From: Agreia pratensis
GTDB taxonomy: Bacteria > Actinomycetota > Actinomycetes > Actinomycetales > Microbacteriaceae
NCBI RefSeq assembly: GCF_900177685.1
Contig: NZ_FXAY01000002.1
Span: 496,001 to 560,000, forward strand
Length of the DNA: 64,000 nt
Reading direction: 5' to 3'
Part shown: positions 49,485 to 56,815 of the stretch, in pieces
How the letters are laid out: each line of letters starts with the position of its first letter
Numbering within the stretch: the stretch's first letter is position 1
Made by a program: the position numbers and the translations under genes
The notes under the pieces: model-generated
Databases searched by the model: none
What the model saw: only the letters and a program-made list of their open reading frames with translations
What the model was told of the DNA's origin: nothing

Positions 49485-50168
49485 CTAGTTGCAGTTCGAC
49501 TTCCAGATATACGGCAGGTCGATCCAGAGGCCGTTTCTCTCGCAGTTCCACCCACCGATGAGCTGGGAGCCTCCGGCGAGAAAGACACCGACGAGTGCGC
49601 AGCTCACCTTGCTCAGGTCGAAGGTGCCACACAGGGAGGCCGCGCCGATTGCAGCTCCGGAGACGACGATCCATTTCACGACTGCTCCACTGATGTGGAA
49701 CCAGTGGTCGGAGGGGATGAAGCGATTCCACCAGTGCTTGTCCTCGGTGATACCGGACGGGTCGGCGGCGGGGGCCGACGGGGTGGCGATGACCGAACCC
49801 TTCAAGTCGTCATACGCTTCGGCTTTCAGCGCAGGGTCTGCTTCGAGCTGGGCTTGTGCCGAGTCTGCCTGCTGCTGCTGCGCTGGCGTCAGGTCGATCC
49901 AGTTGTCGATGTGGTGGCCGTTGACCGTGATGCCTGTGCTGGCCGCGGCCTCGAGTTGGGCATCGGTGATGGCACCGGACTGAAGGTCGGTCATCAGGCT
50001 TCCGCGCTCGATGGACTGCTCGACGGCGGACTGCGGGGTCTTCTCTGCAGCGAACGCCATATCGGCGGGAACCGACAGGACGAAACCGAGAGACGCGACG
50101 GCGGCGACGGCGACGGATGCCAGGAGTAATCGCGGCGACATCTTGGCGGTCTTGGAGAGAGTGAACAT
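49485..50168 (-). CDS. Secreted hypothetical protein with cysteine-containing hydrophobic C-terminus
   Basis: A 227-residue exported protein. The signal peptide ends ADMAFA-AE. A helical Gln/Ala-rich middle (TPAQQQQADSAQAQLEADPAL) is followed by about 85 residues holding a Gly/Ala-rich hydrophobic stretch (WIVVSGAAIGAASLCG...VGVFLAGGSQLIGGW), four cysteines and a Trp-rich end. No known family. The long N-terminal part followed by a membrane-active-looking tail recalls secreted bacteriocin precursors, but only in outline. ATG 50168 has AAAGGA upstream; an upstream extension is not credible. Confidence 0.65.
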   Translation of the reverse strand: MFTLSKTAKMSPRLLLASVAVAAVASLGFVLSVPADMAFAAEKTPQSAVEQSIERGSLMTDLQSGAITDAQLEAAASTGITVNGHHIDNWIDLTPAQQQQADSAQAQLEADPALKAEAYDDLKGSVIATPSAPAADPSGITEDKHWWNRFIPSDHWFHISGAVVKWIVVSGAAIGAASLCGTFDLSKVSCALVGVFLAGGSQLIGGWNCERNGLWIDLPYIWKSNCN

Positions 50169-50273
50169 TCGGGTGATCCTTTTCTCAGGGAGGCGAAGGC
50201 CGCCTCGCGTTGAGAGTAGAAGTCCCCGACAGTCCAAAGACCGATGGTTTTGCAACGGCACGATGAACGCCCA

Positions 50274-50298
50274 ATGTTAATCAGACGATCGTCTAACG
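50274..50298 (-). promoter_or_regulatory. Candidate promoter with TetR-like operator for the secreted protein
   Basis: On the minus strand a -10-like TAACAT (50274-50279) is preceded by a 17-bp spacer that contains the perfect 12-bp palindrome AGACGATCGTCT (50283-50294), then a weak -35. An operator inside the spacer is typical of TetR-type repression. No TetR gene is nearby. Confidence 0.45.
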
Positions 50299-50303
50299 GA
50301 ATT

Positions 50304-51290
50304 TCACGCCGAGAGTTCGCGGCGCAGAAAATCCACCAGATCGGCGGATGCGCGCCGCGACACCCGCATGATCTTCGGGTAGGTCACCCAGCCGTGGGGC
50401 GCCTCTGCATACGTCTGAACGTCGACCGATGTTCCCTCAGCCCTCAGCCGCGCTGCATAGGCCAGCGCTTGGTCACGCAGCACGTCGTGGGCCGACACCT
50501 GCACGAGCGCGGGCGGCAATCCAGAAAGTGACAATGCTCGAAGAGGCGAGACAGACGGGTCGTCGTCGGCCCCGTGCTGGCGCGAGGCGCCCAGATAGTA
50601 GCGGAAGAAGGCATCCATGTCGGCGCGATGCAGCACCGGCTTCCGGGCGTTGGAGCGCATCGAGTCGTCGTCGAGCGTGGTGTCGGTGACGGGGTAGATC
50701 AGGCCCTGGGCTCGGATGGCGGGACCGCCCGAGTCTCGCGCTCGCAATGCCATGACGGCTGACAGATTGCCGCCGGCGCTGTCTCCGAAGACGGCGAGCC
50801 GCGATGGCGAGGCTCCGAGCTCCTCGGCGTGCTCAGAGGCCCAGGCGACCGCGGCCAGGCAATCGTCGACGGCCGCAGGGTATGGATGCTGCGGCGCAAG
50901 TCGGTAGTCGACGGCCACGACCACGGCGCCCACTTCTGCAGCGACCCGCGAGGGCAGCCAATCGCAGACATCAAGTGCCCCGAAGAGCGTCCATCCGCCG
51001 CCGTGGAAGTAGACGGCGATGGGCAGGCCGTGTGCGTCCGGGCTCGAGTCGCGCGGCCGGTACACCCGCAACCCGAGTTGCCCGTGCGACGTCGCGATCG
51101 ACAGATCACGCACCTCGACACGGCTATCCCTCGCCCCGAAGATCACTCGCCTCACCGGTGCAGGGATGGTTCGCATCGATTGGTTGTGCTCGATGTCGGT
51201 GGGACTCATCGTGGCGATGTGCATGGAGCGGAACCTGTCCATGAACCAGCCCCACGCGCGAACGCGAGCGGGAATCGGAGTCGGCGTCAC
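50304..51290 (-). CDS. Alpha/beta hydrolase (HSL/esterase family)
   Basis: A 328-residue hydrolase with the oxyanion motif YFHGGGWTLFG, nucleophile elbow GDSAGGNLSA, and C-terminal catalytic histidine in APHGW. The start GTG 51290 overlaps the stop of the nitroreductase-like gene (GTGA); earlier in-frame sequence is shadow over that gene. It is the last gene of a five-gene coupled operon beginning at 56040. Confidence 0.9.
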   Translation of the reverse strand: MTPTPIPARVRAWGWFMDRFRSMHIATMSPTDIEHNQSMRTIPAPVRRVIFGARDSRVEVRDLSIATSHGQLGLRVYRPRDSSPDAHGLPIAVYFHGGGWTLFGALDVCDWLPSRVAAEVGAVVVAVDYRLAPQHPYPAAVDDCLAAVAWASEHAEELGASPSRLAVFGDSAGGNLSAVMALRARDSGGPAIRAQGLIYPVTDTTLDDDSMRSNARKPVLHRADMDAFFRYYLGASRQHGADDDPSVSPLRALSLSGLPPALVQVSAHDVLRDQALAYAARLRAEGTSVDVQTYAEAPHGWVTYPKIMRVSRRASADLVDFLRRELSA

Positions 51291-52435
51291 CGCGCTGGGT
51301 CTGTCAGTCGAGGTGAGCGGGGAACATGCTGCGTCTCTGCCACACCGGCGCTGAAGACAGAGAGTGCGACGTCGCTGCGTGCAAGGCCGAGCCGCTTGCG
51401 CAGCGCGCCGTGAGCGGCGGGCGAATCGATGAGTTCGGAGTGCGGTGAGATGGCGATGCCCTGGCGGTGCGCGTGCAGCCAGAGGCGTTGAAGCACGCGT
51501 CCCGCCTCGAGGGCGTGCGGCTCGGAGACGCCGATCCGGCTGTCCATGGCCTCGGTGATGCTCAGGATGTCGTCGATGCCGGCCGCGCGCGAGTTCGCCA
51601 CGAGCACGTGGTGTGTCGGCGCCCCCTTCTCGTCGGCCACCGCGCTGGGAAGGCTGGCGTCTCGTCCGAGACCCTCGAGAAATCGGGCCACGGGACCCGC
51701 CACGGCCACGAGAGGGTCGCGGAGTCGGGCCCTTCGCGTGAACGGCGCTGCGATGCGGGCGAGCGGCCTCGGCATGACCAGCATCGAGTCGGTCATTCCG
51801 TCGCGGTGATAACGCGGATGCCGTGGGTCGAGGCGCAGCCAGTGCAGCAGCTCGTTCGCCACGGTGGCGCGCGACGCGGTGAAGGCGATGCCGAGCGTGC
51901 TGAGCTGCTTCATCGCGGCGTCGTCGAGCGAGCGAACTCTCAACCACGCCGGCAGCTGCAGAGAGTCGAGGTGTACGAACACCTCCGGCTTGCCCACGAG
52001 CGTGCCACGGTACACGCGCCGCTCCCGCACGTCGTCGGTAGTGAACGGAAGAAGGCCCGCCGCGCTCGCCGGCGTATCCGTAGCCGTGGCCGAGGGCGAC
52101 AGAGTGATTCGGAAAACGGGTCGCGTCGCATCAGCCGGCCCCGCGATCGGCAGCGAGTCGAGCTCGGAGAGGGCGGGGAGAACTTCGACGTCGGCGGCAT
52201 AACCCTTCTCGGCGGCTCCGATCGCGCAGCTCTCGATCCAGGCGCCGAGCGCCATGATCACATCGCGAAACGTGGGGTCGCCGGCGGGCAACGTGCGCCC
52301 GGGAACGATGGACACCTCGATGCCTCCATCGACGATCCGGGGCGACCAGGGCTGGGTGTTGTGTGGTGAGGGCGACCGGCTGGCGAGCAGAATCAGTTCG
52401 TTCAGCAGCTCGGAGGAGGGCTTCTCTGTACTCAT
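51287..52435 (-). CDS. Nitroreductase-like protein
   Basis: A 382-residue protein of the Acg/nitroreductase-like superfamily: ASRSPSPHNTQPWSPRI at the start, the typical FMN-phosphate-binding pattern, and RVYRGTL, WLRLDPRHPRYHRDGM. Many members of this branch have lost redox activity or act on unusual substrates. ATG overlaps the preceding stop by 4 bp, and its own stop overlaps the hydrolase. Confidence 0.82.
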   Translation of the reverse strand: MSTEKPSSELLNELILLASRSPSPHNTQPWSPRIVDGGIEVSIVPGRTLPAGDPTFRDVIMALGAWIESCAIGAAEKGYAADVEVLPALSELDSLPIAGPADATRPVFRITLSPSATATDTPASAAGLLPFTTDDVRERRVYRGTLVGKPEVFVHLDSLQLPAWLRVRSLDDAAMKQLSTLGIAFTASRATVANELLHWLRLDPRHPRYHRDGMTDSMLVMPRPLARIAAPFTRRARLRDPLVAVAGPVARFLEGLGRDASLPSAVADEKGAPTHHVLVANSRAAGIDDILSITEAMDSRIGVSEPHALEAGRVLQRLWLHAHRQGIAISPHSELIDSPAAHGALRKRLGLARSDVALSVFSAGVAETQHVPRSPRLTDPAR

Positions 52436-53580
52436 GCGATTCCTTCGTCGGGGCCGGTCGGTGTCGGGGTCGTGGATGCGGGGGATGTCGGCCGCCTGTA
52501 GAGCGTCGAACCGTGCAGCGGTCGGCCGCCGAAGCGTGAGAACTGCCGCGCCGAACCAGTGTTGTCGAGGCCGACCGTGGTGGTGCGCAGCCGTCGGTAC
52601 CCGCCTTCGGCGAGGTTCACCTGCAGCTGGCGGCTGAGCAGTGTGAGGATTCCGCGGCCCTGTCGCTCGGGCTCGGTGCCCTGGATGATGAGGATGGCCT
52701 CGCGGCGGTAACGCCCGCGAGTCAGAAGCAGTTCGAGCTGGCGTAGGGGACTGAGTCGGCCTCGCACCTTCTGTACGAAGGGAGAGATGTCGGGAAGCAC
52801 CAGGATGAATGCGACCGCCTCACCGGAACCGCTGTCGCGTGCCAGCAGCAGCAACCTCTCGTCGAGCAGAAATGACAGCCCGTCGGTGGCCGCTTTCATC
52901 TCTGCTGGCGTGATGTGCGTGTAGTAGGGCAGCTGCTCGAATGAGCCGTTCAGCACGGCGAGCAGCTCGGGAATCAGCGTGTCGGTCTTCGACTTGTCGC
53001 CGTATTCGAGCCTGATGCCTGCCGCGGCGAACTCTGCAGCGGTCGGCGCCGTCACCTCGACGGCGCCGACATCGACACTCCACGTCTGCGCCTCCTGCGT
53101 TCGCACGAATCCCGCTGCCTCGTAGACACCGGGAACCCACTCCGGGTTCCAGGCCGAGTCGACGAACCCGCGCTCGTCGAAACCTGAGGTGATGACGCCG
53201 GCCGACTGATTGGGCAGAAGAGAGACCGGGCCGACGATCTGCTGTTTTCCCGCCGCCCGCGCTGTCTCGTCGAGGTGCTCGAACAGGGCGGAGGCCACCT
53301 CGGCGCTCGCGAAGTCGGTGGCGCCGAACAGCTGCGACGTCACTCCGAACTTCTCGTCGAGCCGTGCGTCGGTGTGCACCGTCGAGCGCCCGACCACGCG
53401 CCCGTCGTCGTTGCGCACGACCACCAGCCGAATGGGTTCCGGATGCGCGCTCGTGCCGCGATACCAGGCGCGGATCGTCGATTCGAGAAGAGGCACGGCG
53501 AGGTCATGAGGCCAGAGGCGGCTCGGCAACTCGATGAACTCTCGAAAGGCCGCGTCATCCGCGACCGTCTCGACCCTCAC
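52432..53580 (-). CDS. GNAT-like hypothetical protein
   Basis: A 382-residue protein with the layout of two acetyltransferase-like lobes. The C-terminal part has EPERQGRGILTLLSRQLQVNL, similar to an acetyl-CoA loop, and NTGSARQFSRFGGRPL. The N-terminal part resembles the YghO-type family (VGPVSLLPNQSAGVITSGFDERGF). GTG 53580 overlaps the preceding stop. The substrate is unknown; acyl transfer in the operon's pathway is plausible. Confidence 0.7.
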   Translation of the reverse strand: MRVETVADDAAFREFIELPSRLWPHDLAVPLLESTIRAWYRGTSAHPEPIRLVVVRNDDGRVVGRSTVHTDARLDEKFGVTSQLFGATDFASAEVASALFEHLDETARAAGKQQIVGPVSLLPNQSAGVITSGFDERGFVDSAWNPEWVPGVYEAAGFVRTQEAQTWSVDVGAVEVTAPTAAEFAAAGIRLEYGDKSKTDTLIPELLAVLNGSFEQLPYYTHITPAEMKAATDGLSFLLDERLLLLARDSGSGEAVAFILVLPDISPFVQKVRGRLSPLRQLELLLTRGRYRREAILIIQGTEPERQGRGILTLLSRQLQVNLAEGGYRRLRTTTVGLDNTGSARQFSRFGGRPLHGSTLYRRPTSPASTTPTPTGPDEGIA

Positions 53581-54434
53581 GAACCCGACCCCGTGGCATC
53601 CGCAGACGCATCGAGAGGCGCCGTGGCCTCAGGGTCACCGTGCAACCGGATGTAGCCGGCCGTGCCGTTGCGGGTGTCCTTGGTGATCCACTGCATGAGG
53701 TGTCGGTGGCCCGGCATGCGCGCGAACGCGAGCAGATCGTCTCTCCGTTCGAAGAAGGCCAGGGTGCCGAGGGTGAAGGGGAACTCGTAGTAGGTCGTGA
53801 ACCAGACGTAGCCGCGCATCGTGACCATGCGGGCGATCATCGGGTAGTAGATGCGCGCCAGGGCGATGAGCGCTGAGGGGCCGGTGTATTTCGTCGCGCC
53901 CACGAACATGGCGTGTGCGTCGGCTATGGGCCGCGACTCGCGCTTCGACGGTCGCGGCTTCGACGGGCCTTGGCCCGCCGGGCGCTCGGTGGATGCGGCG
54001 TCGACCCGGGGCGGCTCGGTTCCACGGCCGGCCTCGACCGAGGTGGGGGTGAAATGCTCTATGTGGCCCATGCGGCCGTCCTCGGCGCGCCAGACTCCGT
54101 TCGTGTATCCGGATGGCTCGGCCTCGAGAACGCGGCCCGTCGGATGCGTGCCGCCGAGCCTCAACCACGGCTCGAGACGCGCGGGCGCGGTGACGAGGGC
54201 GTGGTCGAGCGCGTCGCGGGTAGAAAAGTAGGAGGCGATTCCGAGGGCGCGCGGCGACCGACCGTAGTTCTTCTGCCAGAGAAAGCCGGGGGAGTCGGCG
54301 AAGTGGGTCGCCAGATCGCGGCGGGCTCCGCGGGCGCGCCGCGCATCCGTCGCAGTGTCGAAGCTGCGCTCGACGACGACCATCGCGCGCGCCCGGCCCT
54401 GTGGCGGCGCGAGCGAGAAATCGGTGGAGCGCAT
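53577..54434 (-). CDS. Hypothetical protein, possible duplicated ferredoxin-like (alpha-beta barrel) fold
   Basis: A 285-residue cytosolic protein without a recognised family. The two halves are joined by a charged Pro/Arg linker (GPSKPRPSKRES), and each looks like an antibiotic-monooxygenase-type barrel: SPGFLWQKNYGRSPRALGIA in the first, and FTLGTLAFFERRDDLLAFAR with GHRHLMQWI in the second. ATG 54434 is chosen, with GAGGG upstream, 13 bp after the adenylating enzyme's stop. Confidence 0.65.
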   Translation of the reverse strand: MRSTDFSLAPPQGRARAMVVVERSFDTATDARRARGARRDLATHFADSPGFLWQKNYGRSPRALGIASYFSTRDALDHALVTAPARLEPWLRLGGTHPTGRVLEAEPSGYTNGVWRAEDGRMGHIEHFTPTSVEAGRGTEPPRVDAASTERPAGQGPSKPRPSKRESRPIADAHAMFVGATKYTGPSALIALARIYYPMIARMVTMRGYVWFTTYYEFPFTLGTLAFFERRDDLLAFARMPGHRHLMQWITKDTRNGTAGYIRLHGDPEATAPLDASADATGSGS

Positions 54435-54447
54435 CAGGTGGCCCTCG

Positions 54448-56040
54448 TCATCGCGCTGTCGGGGCGGGGTCGGGCACGCCGCCGCGGTCGCCTTCGTCGA
54501 CGAGGTAGACGTTCTTGATCTTGCGCGGGCCACCCTCGAAGACGCCTGAGCCGAACGAGTGCACTTCGATGCGCACGTCGCTGGCGGTCGGATCCTCCTC
54601 GAGCGACTGCGCGATGTCGCGGGAGACGGATGCCAGGTGGGTGAGAACCCCGGCGGCCGAGCGGGTCTTCAGATCGTCGGTCTCGACATCGTCGAGGGTC
54701 ACACCCTCGCGCAGCTGCAGGTGGATGACCGGTCGCTGCTCGAGGTCGCCGATGTCGAGAAGGCTCAGTTTGAACGACTCGATCTCTTTGGCGTGCGGGT
54801 TGTCGAGATAGAGGCCGTTCTCGACATCGAGCGGGTAGATGTTGGCGCCCATGTATGAGATGGTCGAGTCTTTGCGGCCGAAGAGCAGCACGAAGGGCAG
54901 CTTCATGCGCTGGGTCGAGAAAGCGCGCTCGAAGGCGAAGCCGAGGCGCGGATACTTCGAGGTGATGGCCTGCATCTCGGGGAACGTGACGATCTTCGCC
55001 TCATCTCCGATGTTGTAGCGCAGCTTCGGACTCATGATGGCCATGGAGTTGAGGGTGACCAGGAGCTCGTTGTCTTCGGTGGTCTCGAGGTAGGTCTCGA
55101 GCGGGTTGTACTGAAAGATCATCGGGGTGCGCTGTTCGCTCTCTCCCAGAACATCGCGCCGGAGAGGCTCGTTGGCGACGAGCGCCCGCCGCAGCCACAC
55201 AGAGAGGTCGCTCTCGCCCGACATGCCGATGGTCAGGTCGGATGCGCCGTAGCCGGAATAGACGCGCGTGAATCGGTCTTCGAGGTAGTCGCGCAGGCCC
55301 TCGGTCAGCGCCTCGCCGCCCACGAAACCGTTGAGGTTGTGCGCATCCCAGTCGAATCCTTCGGAGTCGAGTCGATCGCGGAGGTGCTTGAGAAAAGGCG
55401 GATAGGCGCTGATGAGGTAGACGTAGCCGGGGCCGAAGTGCTTCAGGGTGTCGACGATCTTGTCGATGTCGGGCCCAGTGTTCTTGACCATCGCGATCTT
55501 CGACATGGCGAGTCCGGTGTTGGTACCCGTCGCCCACGCGCCCATCGAGAAGGCGTTGATACAGAAGATCTTCTTCGTGCCGAACAGCAGCGTGATGTAG
55601 CCGGCCACGTTCTTGTGCACGGTGTCGAGCTCGCGCTTGGAGCGCATCCAGTTGTAGGGCTTGCCGCTCGAACCGCTCGATTCGTCGACGACGGTGCCGA
55701 CGGTGACGATCTCGCCGTTCCAGCAACGCTCGGCCTCGGGGTATCTGTTCACATAGTCGGTTTTGGATGTCGGGCGGTAGTTGGTGAGTTGCCACCAGCG
55801 GAACGAGAACTCCTTCTCGTCGAGGTAGCTCTTGTATGCGGGCACGTCGAGGTATGCCTGCTGGCAGACCATCCACGCGTTGAGCCTTGCGAAGCGCTCC
55901 ATCGACGGGTGGTAGTGCCTGGCGGTGAAGCGCCAGAGTGCCGGGTGAAGCCGATAGATCGCGTACGTCGCGGTCACAAGCGCTGTCGCGATGCGCAGCG
56001 CGGTCTGTCGCAGGGCACTCGTTCGTTGGGGCCTGGCCAC
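54448..56040 (-). CDS. PaaK-like adenylate-forming enzyme
   Basis: A 530-residue member of the phenylacetate-CoA ligase-like branch of AMP-forming enzymes. The phosphate-binding loop is DESSGSSGKPYNW, and the later motifs YSGYGASDLTIG and VLLFGRKDSTISYMGANIYP complete the core. It is longer than PaaK (about 430) with an extra N-terminal helical region. The GTG at 56040 is preferred over GTG 56070 because GGAAGGA lies six bases upstream of it. It begins a five-gene operon and probably activates a carboxylic acid; the substrate and acceptor (CoA or other) are unknown. Confidence 0.83.
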   Translation of the reverse strand: MARPQRTSALRQTALRIATALVTATYAIYRLHPALWRFTARHYHPSMERFARLNAWMVCQQAYLDVPAYKSYLDEKEFSFRWWQLTNYRPTSKTDYVNRYPEAERCWNGEIVTVGTVVDESSGSSGKPYNWMRSKRELDTVHKNVAGYITLLFGTKKIFCINAFSMGAWATGTNTGLAMSKIAMVKNTGPDIDKIVDTLKHFGPGYVYLISAYPPFLKHLRDRLDSEGFDWDAHNLNGFVGGEALTEGLRDYLEDRFTRVYSGYGASDLTIGMSGESDLSVWLRRALVANEPLRRDVLGESEQRTPMIFQYNPLETYLETTEDNELLVTLNSMAIMSPKLRYNIGDEAKIVTFPEMQAITSKYPRLGFAFERAFSTQRMKLPFVLLFGRKDSTISYMGANIYPLDVENGLYLDNPHAKEIESFKLSLLDIGDLEQRPVIHLQLREGVTLDDVETDDLKTRSAAGVLTHLASVSRDIAQSLEEDPTASDVRIEVHSFGSGVFEGGPRKIKNVYLVDEGDRGGVPDPAPTAR

Positions 56041-56124
56041 GGGAGTCCTTCCGTCGGAGAGGTAATTCACCCTACAGCCGCGCCAATGCGGGTGTCGGGA
56101 GCATGAAGCTCGTAGCCTAGGGTC

Positions 56125-56787
56125 ATGTCGACGATCAAAAATCCCGTCGGACCGGAACCGAGCAAGGTCTACTGGCGCCGGCGCGTGATCGTGCTCGCGG
56201 GTCTTCTCGCGGTCATCGCCATCATCGTGCTCATCATCGTGCGGCCCGGCTCGTCTTCCACCGTCGGAAGCTCGGCCACCCCGCCCGCGGCCACGACGAC
56301 TGCTCCGCAGACGACAGCGCCGCCGTCTGGGTCGGGCCAGCCGCAGAATGTCGACGCCGCACCTCCCGCCGACGGTTCGACGCCCGCGTGCGATGCCGCA
56401 AATATCGTGGTGACCCCGGTGACCGATGCCGACACCTACGCCGCCGGGGTCAACCCGCAGCTATCGCTCAGCATGACGAACACGGGTGGAACGGCCTGTT
56501 CGGTCAACGTGGGCACGGCGCAGCAGGTCTACACGATCCGGAGCGGCGACGAGAAGTACTGGGTGTCCACCGACTGCCAGGCCTCCCCCACCGACATGCC
56601 CACGGTGATCGAGGCCGGAGCGACGCTCGCGTCGACTCCGTTCGCATGGGACCGCACCCGCTCCACCGCCGACACGTGCGCGTCGACGGACCGGCCGCAG
56701 GTTCCCGCGGGAGGCGCGTCGTACCACCTCGATGTGTCGATCGGCGGATTCGCGTCGGCCGCCAGCAAGCAGTTCATTCTCGGCTAG
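56125..56787 (+). CDS. Membrane-anchored extracytoplasmic protein (DUF4232-like)
   Basis: A 220-residue protein with an N-terminal transmembrane helix (VIVLAGLLAVIAIIVLIIV), a Thr/Pro-rich linker and a C-terminal beta-sandwich-like domain (QLSLSMTNTGGTACSVNVG) with four cysteines. It resembles DUF4232 proteins. It is divergent from the PaaK-like operon; function unknown. Confidence 0.7.
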   Translation: MSTIKNPVGPEPSKVYWRRRVIVLAGLLAVIAIIVLIIVRPGSSSTVGSSATPPAATTTAPQTTAPPSGSGQPQNVDAAPPADGSTPACDAANIVVTPVTDADTYAAGVNPQLSLSMTNTGGTACSVNVGTAQQVYTIRSGDEKYWVSTDCQASPTDMPTVIEAGATLASTPFAWDRTRSTADTCASTDRPQVPAGGASYHLDVSIGGFASAASKQFILG

Positions 56788-56815
56788 TTCAGGCCCGCTC
56801 AGCTCGAGATCGCCG

